Positions 56,044-64,000 of a stretch of 64,000 nt of DNA are shown piece after piece. The number at the start of each line of letters is the position of its first letter. Within the stretch, counting starts at the first letter, position 1. Source of the DNA: Pseudonocardia halophobica (GTDB lineage Bacteria; Actinomycetota; Actinomycetes; Mycobacteriales; Pseudonocardiaceae); NCBI RefSeq assembly GCF_027922425.1, contig NZ_BSFQ01000014.1:1-64000 (forward strand). The letters are read 5' to 3'. Below the pieces are notes generated by a model. It saw only the letters and a program-made list of their open reading frames with translations. It was not told the origin of the DNA and ran no database searches. Both the position numbers and the translations under genes were made by a program.

Positions 56044-56760
56044 ATGGGCCGGTGGGGTGTGCGGACGGTTGTGGGCGTGCTCGCCGCGGCCGCCGCGGTG
56101 GCGGGCTGCAGCGTCGGCGCCGGGCAGACGACGCGGGACCGGGCGGCGCTCGGGGGCCCGGTCACCGAGATCCGGATCGACAACCAGGCCGGCGGCGTGA
56201 CCGTCGTCGGCGACGGCGGGGCCTCGCTGGAGCGGGAGGTCACCTACCGGGGCTCGGCGCCGACCGGCCCGAGCCACCGCGTCGAGGGCGGCGTGCTCGT
56301 GCTCGGCGGCTGCGGCGACCACTGCGCGGTCACGTACACCGTGCACGTCCCGGCCGGGCTGCCGGTCACCGGACGGACCGAGGCCGGCGGCATCACCTTG
56401 ACGCAGGTGGGCCGGGTCGACGTCGCGACCGGCGCCGGCGGGATCACGCTCGACACCGTGACCGGGACGGCCCGGGCGCGCACCCAGGCCGGCACGATCA
56501 TCGGCCGGACCCTGCGCGACGCCGACGTGCTGGCGCAGACCGCGAACGGCGACGTCGAGCTCACCCTCGCCACCCCCGGTTCGGCCCGGGTGGAGACCCA
56601 GCGCGGGGACATCACCGTGCGCGTGCCGCAGGCGACGTACCGGGTGACCGTGCACACCGACCTCGGCGAGACGTCGGTGCGGGTCCCGAGCGAGCCGGGC
56701 GCCGACCACGCGCTGGACCTGCGGACCGAGGTGGGCGACGTCGTCGTCGCCCCCTTCTGA
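56044..56760 (+). CDS. Putative lipoprotein with a DUF4097-like beta-repeat domain
   Basis: A 238-aa exported protein with a signal and lipobox VAAAAAVAGCSVG. The mature part is strand-rich: VTEIRIDNQAGGVTVVGDGG, TGRTEAGGITLTQVGRVDVA-TGAGGITLDTV, a DUF4097-type adhesin-like beta-repeat fold. DUF4097 proteins are often associated with membranes or sensing; function unknown. GGAGGGGGA is 3-10 bases before ATG 56044. It lies just after the tandem repeats. Confidence 0.85.
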   Translation: MGRWGVRTVVGVLAAAAAVAGCSVGAGQTTRDRAALGGPVTEIRIDNQAGGVTVVGDGGASLEREVTYRGSAPTGPSHRVEGGVLVLGGCGDHCAVTYTVHVPAGLPVTGRTEAGGITLTQVGRVDVATGAGGITLDTVTGTARARTQAGTIIGRTLRDADVLAQTANGDVELTLATPGSARVETQRGDITVRVPQATYRVTVHTDLGETSVRVPSEPGADHALDLRTEVGDVVVAPF

Positions 56761-56763
56761 CCG

Positions 56764-56982
56764 CTACCGCGGCCCGCGGGCGTGCAGGTCCGCGGCGCGG
56801 GTCGCGATCTGGTGCAGGGTGCACGGCCAGACGACGCCCGAGCCCGCGTTGCGGCAGGCGGAGCAGCGACCCAGTCGGTCCGGTACGTGCTCGGCGAGCA
56901 ACCGGCCGAAGACGTCGGGCATGCCCGCCAGCACGCCCGCCATCGGTCCGCTCCCGGGCGTGTACCCGTCGCCTGCGGCCAT
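56764..56982 (-). CDS. Small Cys-containing protein (putative Zn-binding)
   Basis: A 72-aa protein starting at ATG 56982 with GGAGG 6 bases upstream: MAAGDGYTPGSG, then LLAEHVPDRLGRCSACRNAG and VVWPCTLHQIATRAADLHAR. The CSAC pair and a third Cys in VWPC resemble a small zinc-binding knuckle found in many short actinobacterial proteins. No function is known. It is convergent with the lipoprotein, 3 bases apart. Confidence 0.75.
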   Translation of the reverse strand: MAAGDGYTPGSGPMAGVLAGMPDVFGRLLAEHVPDRLGRCSACRNAGSGVVWPCTLHQIATRAADLHARGPR

Positions 56983-57091
56983 CTGCACCCTCCACGTCCC
57001 GGTCGTGCGCCGCCGCCGGTGGGGGCGACGACCCGCCGGTGGTGACCCGCCGGCGCACGCGCCGTGCCCCGCGGCACGGCCCGCCCGAATC

Positions 57092-57135
57092 AGTACCCGA
57101 CGGCCGGGCGGGGGGCCCCCCCCCCCACCCGTACT
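57092..57135. terminator. Hairpin with G6-C11 run at the end of the acyl-CoA synthetase gene
   Basis: AGTAC (57092) and GTACT (57131) bracket GGGCGGGGGG-CCCCCCCCCCC-ACCC: a long, very GC-rich hairpin. The C run is 11 (57116-57126). It is also prone to slippage in sequencing and replication. A terminator role for the convergent ends of both neighbours is likely. Confidence 0.7.
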
Positions 57136-58819
57136 AGAGGGTGAACTCGCCCGACGGCGTGGCCGACGGGTCGGCGTGCAGTTCGCCCTCGCGGCCCCGC
57201 AGCTCGACGCGCCGGATCTTGCCGGAGATCGTCTTGGGCAGCTCGTGGAACTCCAGCCGCCGGATCCGCTTGTACGGCGCGAGGTTGTCCCGCGCGAACT
57301 GCAGGATGTCCTTCGCGGTCTCCTCGGTCGGCTCGTAGCCCGCGGCCAGCACCACGTACGCCTTCGGCACGGCCAGCCGCACCGGGTCCGGCGAGGGCAC
57401 GATCGCCGCCTCCGCCACCGCCGGGTGCTCGATCAGCACGCTCTCCAGCTCGAACGGGCTGATCCGGTAGTCCGAGGCCTTGAAGACGTCGTCGGCGCGG
57501 CCCACGTAGGTGATGTAGCCGTCCGCGTCGCGGGAGCCGACGTCGCCGGTGTGGTAGTACCCGCCGGCCATCGCCTCGGCGTTGCGCTCCGGGTCGTCCT
57601 TGTAGCCCACCATGAGCCCGGTCGGCCGCTGCGCGAGGTCGATGCAGATCTCGCCCTCGTCGGCCTTCTCCCCCGTCGCGGGGTCGATCAGCGCGATCGG
57701 GAAGCCGGGCATCGGCCGGCCCATCGAGCCGGGTTTGATCGGCGAGCCGGGCGGGTTCGCGATCTGGACGCTGGACTCGGTCTGCCCGAACCCGTCGCGG
57801 ATCTTGAGCCCCCAGGCCTTCTCGACCTGCTCGATCACCTCGGGGTTGAGCGGCTCGCCGGCGCCGACGACCTTGGTCGGGGGCGTCCGGAGCCCGGACA
57901 GGTCGGCCTGGATCAGCATGCGCCACACCGTGGGCGGGGCGCAGAAGCTGGTCACGCCGTACTTGTCCAGCACACCCAGCAAGTTGTTCGCGTCGAACTT
58001 GGTGTAGTTCATGACGAGCACGGTCGCCTCGGCGATCCACGGCGCGAAGACGTTCGACCACGCGTGCTTGGCCCAGCCGGGCGAGGAGATGTTGAGGTGG
58101 ACGTCGCCGGGCTCGAGCCCGATCCAGTACATCGTCGACAGGTGGCCGACCGGGTAGCTCTGGTGCGTGTGCTCGACGAGCTTCGGCTTGGCCGTGGTGC
58201 CCGAGGTGAAGTAGAGCAACAGGGTGTCGGTGGCCTGGGTCGGTCCGTCGGGCTGGAAGACGGCGGACCTGTCGTAGGCGTCGGTGTAGTCCTCCCACCC
58301 CTTCGGCGCGCCGCGGACGGAGATCCGGGTGTAGTCGCCCGGCACGTCGTCGAACTTCGCCGCGTCGTCCTTGCCGACGATCACGTGCCTGGCGTTGCCC
58401 CGGTCGACCCGGTCGCGGAGGTCCTCGGCGGTCAGCAGCGTGGTCGCGGGGATGACGACGGCGCCCAGCTTCATCGCCGCCAGCAGCGTCTCCCACAGCT
58501 CCAGCTGGTTGGCCAGCATGAGGATGATGCGGTCGCCGCGGGCGACCCCCCGCTCGCGCAGCCAGTTCGCCACCCGGTTGGACCGCTCGGAGAGCTCGGC
58601 GAAGGTCCACGAGGCGTCGCTCCCGTCGGCCTCGATGATCCACAGCGCCTTACGGGCGCCGCGCTCCGGGTCGGCGGCGGCGGCGTCGAAGTGGTCGAGC
58701 GCCCAGTTGAACTCGGTGAGCTCGGGCCAGCGGAAGTCGCGCACGGCGGTGTCGTAGTCCGTGCGGTGCGCGAGGAGGAAGTCCCGCGCCGCGTAGAAGG
58801 CCGTGCTGCTGTCGGACAT
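57134..58819 (-). CDS. AMP-binding acyl-CoA synthetase
   Basis: A 561-aa ANL-superfamily ligase: the P-loop LLLYFTSGTTAKPKLVEHTH, GDGFGQTESSVQIAN, YHTGDVGSRDADGYITYVGR and the catalytic/acetylation lysine in LPKTISGKIRRVELR. It activates a carboxylic acid as acyl-AMP and passes it to CoA; the sequence is closer to acetate/medium-chain ligases (benzoate/2-methylacyl type) than to very-long-chain ones. The substrate is not known. ATG 58819 has GAGGTG upstream. A strong GC hairpin follows its stop. Confidence 0.92.
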   Translation of the reverse strand: MSDSSTAFYAARDFLLAHRTDYDTAVRDFRWPELTEFNWALDHFDAAAADPERGARKALWIIEADGSDASWTFAELSERSNRVANWLRERGVARGDRIILMLANQLELWETLLAAMKLGAVVIPATTLLTAEDLRDRVDRGNARHVIVGKDDAAKFDDVPGDYTRISVRGAPKGWEDYTDAYDRSAVFQPDGPTQATDTLLLYFTSGTTAKPKLVEHTHQSYPVGHLSTMYWIGLEPGDVHLNISSPGWAKHAWSNVFAPWIAEATVLVMNYTKFDANNLLGVLDKYGVTSFCAPPTVWRMLIQADLSGLRTPPTKVVGAGEPLNPEVIEQVEKAWGLKIRDGFGQTESSVQIANPPGSPIKPGSMGRPMPGFPIALIDPATGEKADEGEICIDLAQRPTGLMVGYKDDPERNAEAMAGGYYHTGDVGSRDADGYITYVGRADDVFKASDYRISPFELESVLIEHPAVAEAAIVPSPDPVRLAVPKAYVVLAAGYEPTEETAKDILQFARDNLAPYKRIRRLEFHELPKTISGKIRRVELRGREGELHADPSATPSGEFTL

Positions 58820-58979
58820 TGCACCTCACAGGATTCGGCGGCTCTGCTCTGCCGGAACCCTATTCGAGATCGGCCGTCGCGCCACGTCCGGTCGGGCAGG
58901 TGGGCGCGGGTGCGCCGACCCTCGAACGTGGCGGTGCGTCGGTGCCGCAGGGCCGCCCACCGGGGCTAGCGTGCCGGAT

Positions 58980-59453
58980 GTGGACGGGGCGACGACGCGC
59001 GGTGCCGGTGGACTGCTGACGGCGGCGGCACTGGCGGCGCTGCTCGCCGGGTGCGGCGGCACGTCACCCCCCGCCCCGCAGGCGGCGGGATCCTCCGCCG
59101 CACTGTCCGCCGCGCCGTCGGCCGCCCCGTCGGTCACGCCGCAGACGACCGCACCCCAGGCCGCGCCGAACGGGACCACGCTGCTGTGGCCGGTCACCGA
59201 CCTGGCCGCGGCCCAGGAGCTGCAGACCCGGGTCGACGGCGGCGCCCAGCCGTGGACCCTCGACCCCGAGGAGGTCGCCGTCAGCTACGCGACCACCACC
59301 TACGGCTGGACGAACCCGGAGCCGACGTCCACCGGCCCGGGCTCGGTCGACCTCACCGACCCGTCGGGCGGCACCGCGCACGTCACGCTCGTCCAGCCGG
59401 TCCGGGCGGGCTCGACGGGCATCTGGGTCGTGTCGGCCGCCACCCGCGGCTGA
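58980..59453 (+). CDS. Small lipoprotein of unknown function
   Basis: A 157-aa protein with a signal peptide LLTAAALAALLAGCGG and lipobox, then a Ser/Ala/Pro-rich linker and a C-terminal soluble part WPVTDLAAAQELQTRVDGGA, VAVSYATTTYGWT and GTAHVTLVQPVRAGSTGIWV. The last portion may form a small alpha/beta domain that appears in other actinobacterial lipoproteins. GTG 58980 is 7 bases after TAGCGT, a leaderless pattern; GTG 58971 is also in frame. Function unknown. Confidence 0.75.
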   Translation: MDGATTRGAGGLLTAAALAALLAGCGGTSPPAPQAAGSSAALSAAPSAAPSVTPQTTAPQAAPNGTTLLWPVTDLAAAQELQTRVDGGAQPWTLDPEEVAVSYATTTYGWTNPEPTSTGPGSVDLTDPSGGTAHVTLVQPVRAGSTGIWVVSAATRG

Positions 59454-59605
59454 CCGCCCCCGTTCCCGACACCGCCGGACGTCGCGGTTACGGTCACCAG
59501 AAAGGGTGAAAGGGCCGCGAACCTGCTGCGTTCCGACGAGCGCCGCCGATTCCCACCATGAGAGCCGTCCACACCGCCGGACGGCCAGCGCCAGGGAGCC
59601 ACGCC

Positions 59606-60022
59606 ATGACGACCAGCGACTCGGTCCAGCAGGACATGTTCACCGTGCTGCACGGGCAGCCCGCGCCCGTCGTCACGCGGTGGACCTACACCGCGACCGA
59701 CCCGTTCGCGGTCACCCTCGCCGTCCGGACCAGGCAGGACCGGTGGGTCGAGTGGCTCGTCGCCCGCGACCTGGTGGTCGAGGCGCTGTCCGGGCCGGCC
59801 GGCTACGGCGACATCCGGATGAGCCCGCAGCTCGTCCAGGGCTACGACATCGTCGAGATCGAGATCCGCTCCAGCGACGGTCGCGCCGTGCTCGAGGTCG
59901 ACCGGGACCTGCTGCGGCACTTCGTCGAGTCGTCGGCGGAGCTGGTTCCGCTCGGTGAGGAGTCGGCGGTCCTGGACCTCGACCGGGTGATCGAGCAGAT
60001 CACCCAGAGCTGCGAGGGCTGA
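59606..60022 (+). CDS. SsgA-like protein (sporulation/cell division regulator)
   Basis: A 138-aa protein with the SsgA-like pattern: TRWTYTATDPFAVTLAVRTR, VEWLVARDLVVEALSG, GYGDIRMSP, then VLEVDRDLLRHFVESSAEL-VPLGEES. SsgA-like proteins are confined to morphologically complex actinomycetes, where they guide FtsZ placement and cell-wall processes. Which paralogue this is cannot be decided by eye. ATG 59606 has GGGAG 8 bases upstream. The last 23 bases overlap the end of the DUF5709 gene. Confidence 0.88.
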   Translation: MTTSDSVQQDMFTVLHGQPAPVVTRWTYTATDPFAVTLAVRTRQDRWVEWLVARDLVVEALSGPAGYGDIRMSPQLVQGYDIVEIEIRSSDGRAVLEVDRDLLRHFVESSAELVPLGEESAVLDLDRVIEQITQSCEG

Positions 60023-60635
60023 CGCCGGCGTCGCGCGCGCCGTCGACCCCGGGCACGCCGCCCGTGTCCGGGTTCGCGTCGATCCGCGCCGCGGCGCTCG
60101 GCCGCTCCTGCGGCTCGGTCTCCTCCGCGAAGTCGCGGACCGCGTCCTCCTCCGCCTCGCCCGGCCGCTGGTCCTCGGCCAGCGACCGCGCGACCTCGGG
60201 ATCCTCGATCGGCGACTCGTCCAGCACCGGTTCGACACCCTCGTCCAGCTCGTGCACCGCGGCCTCCTCGGCCGACGCCGCCGCCCCGTCGACGCCGACG
60301 TCCTCGGCCGCCGTCGCGGGGTCCTGGTCGACGGCCTCGCCGTCCGCACCCGGGTCCCGCGGGGCCAGCCGCCCGGTGCGGGTGGTGTCGCGGACCTCCT
60401 CCTCGTCGGGCTCCTCGCGCTCCAGGCGCTCGTCGAGCGTCTCGCCCTCGCGCTGCCCCGCCGGGGTCACCGTGGGGTCGTCGACCCCGTAGGGCCGGTC
60501 GGCCGGCACGTAGCCGGCGTCGAGCGGGTCCGCGCCCGACGGGCCCGTCAGCGTCTCCTCGTTGCCGAGCTGGAGGGCCTCCACCAGGTCCGGCGACGTG
60601 TCGATGCCCCGCTCGTCGCTCTCGCGCTGCGCCAT
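60000..60635 (-). CDS. DUF5709 protein
   Basis: A 211-aa acidic protein of Asp/Glu-rich low-complexity segments with the DUF5709 motifs: ADPLDAGYVPADRPYGVDDP, GETLDERLEREEPDE and VDGAAASAEEAAVHE. It is mostly disordered; the family is found in actinomycetes, function unknown. ATG 60635 gives a usable start. The end overlaps the SsgA-like gene on the opposite strand by 23 bases. A dyad at 60694-60717 separates it from the divergent TetR gene. Confidence 0.85.
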   Translation of the reverse strand: MAQRESDERGIDTSPDLVEALQLGNEETLTGPSGADPLDAGYVPADRPYGVDDPTVTPAGQREGETLDERLEREEPDEEEVRDTTRTGRLAPRDPGADGEAVDQDPATAAEDVGVDGAAASAEEAAVHELDEGVEPVLDESPIEDPEVARSLAEDQRPGEAEEDAVRDFAEETEPQERPSAAARIDANPDTGGVPGVDGARDAGVSPRSSG

Positions 60636-60693
60636 GATCCTCCGCTCTCTCGTTCGCGGGCGTCGATGACACCCTCGACCCCGCCTACCCCGG

Positions 60694-60717
60694 ACGCCGC
60701 CTCCGCACACGCGGCGT
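60694..60717. promoter_or_regulatory. Dyad ACGCCGC-N10-GCGGCGT upstream of TetR
   Basis: Perfect 7-bp arms, 10-bp spacer, in the 95-base divergent spacer of the TetR and DUF5709 genes. Likely an autoregulatory TetR site. Confidence 0.5.
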
Positions 60718-60730
60718 GGTCCGATAGGGC

Positions 60731-61351
60731 ATGACCAGCGACAGCGGCACTCCTTGCGACGCGGACCGGCCCCGGCCCGCTCGCCCGCGGGACTCCGCGG
60801 CGACCCGGCGGGCCCTGTTGGCCGCGGGTCGGGAGCTGTTCGCGAGCGCGGGCTACGAGGGCACGACGGTCCGTGCGGTCGCCGAGCGCGCGGGAGTCAA
60901 CCAGGCCCTGCTGTTCCGGCACTTCGGGTCCAAGGAGGGTCTCTTCGCCGAGGCCGTCACCGGGCAGGCCCTCGACCTGCTGCACGACGGCCCCGCCGAG
61001 CAGGTCCTCCCCCGCACGCTGGCCGCGATCCTGGCCACGGACGACGGCTCGGCCGACGACGTCGCCCTCTTCCTCGCCGCCCTCCGCTCGGCGGGCAACA
61101 CCGACGCCGCCGCCACGGTCCGGGAGGAGCTGCGGGTCGCCTACGGCGGCACACTGGCGCGGCTCGTCGCCACGGACGACCCCGCCGACGCGGACCTCCG
61201 CGCCGAGCTCGCCCTCGCCTGGCTGCTGGGGATCGCATTGCTGCGCAAGGTGATCCGCAGCGAAGCGGTCGCAGGCGCCGACCCCGGGACGGTGGTCGGA
61301 CACGTCACACGAGCGGTGGAGGCGCTCTTCTCCCCCACCGAGGCGGGCTGA
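60731..61351 (+). CDS. TetR family transcriptional regulator
   Basis: A 206-aa regulator with the TetR N-terminal helix-turn-helix (AGRELFASAGYEGTTVRAVA then ERAGVNQALLFRHFGSKEGL, residues 36-75). The C-terminal ligand domain is unassigned; its target is unknown. It is divergent from DUF5709 with a dyad between them. GC-rich, no Shine-Dalgarno seen before ATG 60731. Confidence 0.92.
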   Translation: MTSDSGTPCDADRPRPARPRDSAATRRALLAAGRELFASAGYEGTTVRAVAERAGVNQALLFRHFGSKEGLFAEAVTGQALDLLHDGPAEQVLPRTLAAILATDDGSADDVALFLAALRSAGNTDAAATVREELRVAYGGTLARLVATDDPADADLRAELALAWLLGIALLRKVIRSEAVAGADPGTVVGHVTRAVEALFSPTEAG

Positions 61352-61724
61352 CGCGCTGGTGCACCTGGCCGGGCGGTGGCACAGCCGGCGGGGCACCCGG
61401 CACACCCGGCGGGGCGCCGCACATCTGCTCGCGCCCCGCGGCACACCCGACGCGAGCGCCGCACACCTCGTCGACGGGTTGTGAGGCGCTGAAGCGGATG
61501 TGCGACGGCCGCGGGCGCAGGGATGGAGCCGTGTTGTGCGAGCCGCAGCAGCGGTTGTGCCAGCCGCTGGGAGGTCGCGCGAACCAGCGGGGCCGGCGCT
61601 CGGCCGGGCGCTACGGTTGTGTCAGCCGCCCGGACAGCTGTGCGGATGCCGCCCGCCAGGCCTTTCGCGAGACCGGAGCGCGCCCGGAGCCGCGCCGAAG
61701 ACCGTCCGTCCCGCCCCGGCCGGA
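61352..61724. repeat. Non-coding stretch with GTTGTGnnAGCCGC repeats
   Basis: No credible gene. Three direct copies of GTTGTGnnAGCCGC begin at 61533, 61554 and 61616, and before them (61380-61470) come reverse-oriented relatives GGCACACCC, CGCCGCACATC and CGCCGCACACCTC. The same word family fills 25540-25640. Confidence 0.55.
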
Positions 61725-62393
61725 TTAGCGCGAGTGGCGCGGCGCGTCCTCGATTGCGGCGGCGTCGTCGAACTCGGCCTCACCCGTGCCGCCCGTCTCC
61801 GCGTCGGCGGGGCGGTTGAAGCGATGGCGCAGGAGGACCCGGCTGCCGCGGCCGTCGAAGTGGACGAGCACGGTCTCGACCATGTGCTGCATGAGGAGCA
61901 TGCCGCGGCCGCCCCGGGCGTCGCCCGTGATCGTGCCGCCCTCGCCCTGCGCGGGCCGCCAGCTGCCGTGGTCGGTGATCTCGATGCAGAGCGCCTCGCC
62001 CTCGGTCCAGAGGGTGAGCTCGACGTCGCCGGGCCGGTCCTCCGGGTAGGCGTGCCGGACGGCGTTGGCGACGGCCTCGTCGACCGCGAGCACGACGTCG
62101 TCCTTCTGCTCGGTGCTCAGCCCCAGAGGCGCGAGCCAGCCGAGGAGCTCGCGCCGGATGACGGAGAGCTGGGCCGGGTTGGCGGGCCAGCTGCGGTGGA
62201 CGTACTCGACGGAGTCGGCCAGGCCGGTGAGGTCGGCCTCGGCGCGCTCGACGTCGCCGGTCACCTCGGCGAGCACCGCGACCGGGTCGACGCCGGCGGG
62301 CTCCGTGAACTCGATGGCCTCGGTGGCCTCGGTGGCCTCGCCGGGTGCGTCCGGGGGCCGGATCTGGTGCGGGATCTGTGCCGGGCAGGTCAT
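61725..62393 (-). CDS. Anti-sigma-factor-type ATP-binding protein (RsbW/SpoIIAB-like HATPase)
   Basis: A 222-aa protein with a HATPase_c domain in residues 95-190: VVLAVDEAVANAVRHAYPED is the N-box, CIEITDHGSW the G1 box and ARGGRGMLLMQHMVE the G2 box. Such proteins bind ATP and hold a sigma factor inactive, released by an anti-anti-sigma partner, or are switch kinases. There is no sigma or STAS gene next to it. The N-terminal 90 residues include a Glu/Ala/Thr repeat (EATEATEAIEFTE). ATG 62393 is used. Confidence 0.88.
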   Translation of the reverse strand: MTCPAQIPHQIRPPDAPGEATEATEAIEFTEPAGVDPVAVLAEVTGDVERAEADLTGLADSVEYVHRSWPANPAQLSVIRRELLGWLAPLGLSTEQKDDVVLAVDEAVANAVRHAYPEDRPGDVELTLWTEGEALCIEITDHGSWRPAQGEGGTITGDARGGRGMLLMQHMVETVLVHFDGRGSRVLLRHRFNRPADAETGGTGEAEFDDAAAIEDAPRHSR

Positions 62394-62705
62394 GGGAAGG
62401 CCTCTCGGTGCGGGGAGCGTGCGGCCGGACACCCCTGGGATGGCCCCGCGCGACCGTCCGGGAAACACCGCTGGTCGAGCCCCCGACACCGCTCGTCGCG
62501 CGCACCCGACCGGGACCACGGCCGGACGGACCGCAGCCACGCGTCCGGATGGACGACGCCCGCCGCTGACCGGCATCAGACCGAGAGGGCCGACACACGG
62601 GACCGTGATCCCCGCCCCCAGGAAGCCGACACGCGGGACCGCGACCGTCGCCGACCGACCTTCGCAGAGCGTCGACGCACCAACCGCGACCGGTGCCGGC
62701 CGGTC
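62394..62705. other. Spacer with a duplicated GCCGACACnCGGGACCG
   Basis: No gene is seen in 312 bases. GCCGACACACGGGACCGTGA (62589-62608) and GCCGACACGCGGGACCGCGA (62625-62644) are near copies 36 bases apart. This lies between the anti-sigma-type gene and the AI-2E family gene, both on the minus strand, so it probably bears the former's promoter and the latter's terminator. Confidence 0.5.
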
Positions 62706-63992
62706 TCAGGCCTCCGGCGAGGGCCGGCGCACCGGGCCGGGGCCGCCGTCGTCGGCCGGGATCCGCGCGGTCTCGTCGGCCGGGGCGCCGAGGGATCTAT
62801 CGCGCTCCGGCGGGTCCCCGTCCGGCCCCTCGGGCTCGTCGCTCGGTGGCGCCGCCCGAGCCCCGGCCCGCCGGTCGATCTCCTCCCCGATGTACCGCAG
62901 CACCTCGGCCGCGACCGCGGCGACCGGCACGGCCAGGAACGCCCCGGCGATGCCCCAGATCGCGCCGCCCGCGGTGACCGCCAGCAGCACCACGGCGCCG
63001 TGCAGGTTGAGGCTGCGGCTCTGCAGGATCGGCTGCAGGACGTTCCCCTCGAGCTGCTGCACCGCGATGATGATCGCGAGCACGATCAGGGCGGTCGTGA
63101 AGCCCTTCGTCACCAGCGCGACCAGCACCGACAGCGCGCCCGCGACGAGCGCGCCGACGATCGGCACGAAACCGCCGAAGAAGGTCAGCACGGCGAGCGG
63201 CAGCGCCAGCGGGACGCCGAGGATCACCAGGCCGAGGCCGATGAAGAAGGCGTCGACGAACGCCACCAGGGCCTGCGTGCGGATGAACCCGCCGAGGGTC
63301 CGCCACGCGCGCTCCAGCACGCCGGCGACGTGCCGGCCCGCCCGGGCCCCGGTCACGCGGGTGACCCAGGGCAGGAAGCGCGGGCCGTCCTTGACGAAGA
63401 AGAAGGCCAGCACCACGGCGAGCACGATGTTGAGCAGACCGTTCGCGAACGCCGACACACCGGTCAGCACGCTCCCGGCGATCGTCGACGCGCTGGCCTG
63501 CAGCTGGCGGGTGATCGAGTCGAGCACCCCGCCGATCTGGCCCTCACCGAGGTTGAACGGCGGCCCGGACACCCACTGCTGGATCTGTCCCAACCCGCCC
63601 GTGACGCCGGCGGCGATCTCGTCCGACTGCCCCGCCACCTGCGGCGCGATCAGCATGATGATCCCGCCGAGCACCAGCAGCGCCCCGACGAGCACCACCA
63701 GCGCGGCCAGGGCGGGCGGGACCCGGCGCTCGACCAGCCAGCGCACCGGCGGCCGCAGCACGGTCGCGAGGATGACGCCGAGCAGCACCGGCAGCACGAT
63801 CGGCCACAGCGCGCCGACCACGAGGCCGAACAGGATGGCGCCGAACGCGATCAGCAGGATCCGCCAGCTCCAGGTCGCCAGCCAGGTCAGTCCGCCACCG
63901 ATCACCGCGCCGCGGTCGGGCGCCGGGGTCACCGAGGCCCCCGCCGACGCCGTCACCGGAGCCGCGGGAGGCGCGAGTGGCGACCCGTCCAC
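62706..63992 (-). CDS. AI-2E family transporter (PerM/YdiK-like membrane protein)
   Basis: A 428-aa protein with about eight membrane helices: ILLIAFGAILFGLVVGALWP, LAALVVLVGALLVLGGIIML, and the C-terminal GALVAGALSVLVALVTKG, IIIAVQQLEGNVLQPILQSRSLNLH, a conserved patch of the AI-2E/PerM family. The family includes signal exporters and Na+/H+ transporters; name does not fix function. The C-terminus has a 70-residue Pro/Asp/Arg tail. GTG 63992 is the start seen, but it may begin further upstream beyond the window end. Confidence 0.88.
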   Translation of the reverse strand: MDGSPLAPPAAPVTASAGASVTPAPDRGAVIGGGLTWLATWSWRILLIAFGAILFGLVVGALWPIVLPVLLGVILATVLRPPVRWLVERRVPPALAALVVLVGALLVLGGIIMLIAPQVAGQSDEIAAGVTGGLGQIQQWVSGPPFNLGEGQIGGVLDSITRQLQASASTIAGSVLTGVSAFANGLLNIVLAVVLAFFFVKDGPRFLPWVTRVTGARAGRHVAGVLERAWRTLGGFIRTQALVAFVDAFFIGLGLVILGVPLALPLAVLTFFGGFVPIVGALVAGALSVLVALVTKGFTTALIVLAIIIAVQQLEGNVLQPILQSRSLNLHGAVVLLAVTAGGAIWGIAGAFLAVPVAAVAAEVLRYIGEEIDRRAGARAAPPSDEPEGPDGDPPERDRSLGAPADETARIPADDGGPGPVRRPSPEA

Positions 63993-64000
63993 GGCACCGT

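Overview
The window is very GC-rich DNA with almost no spacer sequence, strong G/C third-position bias and many GTG starts. An SsgA-type division regulator, a DUF5709 protein, NhaA next to a DsbA-like protein, a DinB-type polymerase with an actinobacterial C-terminal extension and many leaderless promoters all point to a filamentous actinomycete. A Pseudonocardia-like member of the Pseudonocardiales is the best guess; this is inference from gene content, not a database match. It reads as ordinary chromosome: no integrase, transposase, phage module or CRISPR array was found.

Layout. 1-4.5 kb: acyl-CoA dehydrogenase (cut by the window edge), a wrecked DyP peroxidase, and a two-gene heterodimeric ABC exporter. 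4.7-11.9 kb: DUF2235 hydrolase, dienelactone hydrolase, LigB-type dioxygenase, aldo/keto reductase, a second ABC exporter divergent from a MarR regulator, and an SRPBCC protein. 11.9-17.3 kb: a Glu/Leu/Phe/Val dehydrogenase facing a LysR regulator, then MarR, an MHS-type transporter and a metallo-beta-lactamase-fold protein. 17.3-25.2 kb: GT87 mannosyltransferase, HoxN/NicO nickel transporter, SDR, DUF1059, crotonase, PHA-depolymerase-like hydrolase and an IolG-like dehydrogenase. 25.7-33.6 kb: LacI, MarR-GNAT fusion, an N-domain-less Clp ATPase, P450, FAD oxidoreductase, a structured-leader/small-basic-protein locus and an Sfp-type phosphopantetheinyl transferase. 33.7-41 kb: NhaA/DsbA, AraC, DNA polymerase IV, then a small group holding a broken wax-ester synthase, a flavodoxin and two small membrane proteins.

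41-55 kb is dominated by cobalamin biosynthesis: a B12 riboswitch drives a half tetrapyrrole-methylase and a BluB-CobT fusion; across a tRNA-Gly(GCC) lie CobQ, a ChlI/ChlD-type chelatase subunit, CobO, CobB, CbiG-C/CobE, CysG and a CobC-like phosphatase, all on the minus strand, with CbiB/CobD nearby. A secreted beta-helix protein and SURF1 are interspersed. 55-64 kb carries a flavin reductase, two lipoproteins, an acyl-CoA synthetase, SsgA, DUF5709, TetR, an anti-sigma-type ATPase and an AI-2E family transporter.

The most unusual signals are non-coding. (1) Three exact-length 40-bp palindromes share a core (TGCCCCT-2-AGGGGCA) and ends but have compensating changes in the arms; two of them abut cob-cluster gene ends. 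(2) A leaderless six-codon uORF precedes a structured leader, a 62-aa basic protein, two big hairpins and 22-bp tandem repeats. (3) Many dyads sit where an operator would be. (4) A recurrent TAnnnT-N6-8-start signature suggests many leaderless mRNAs.
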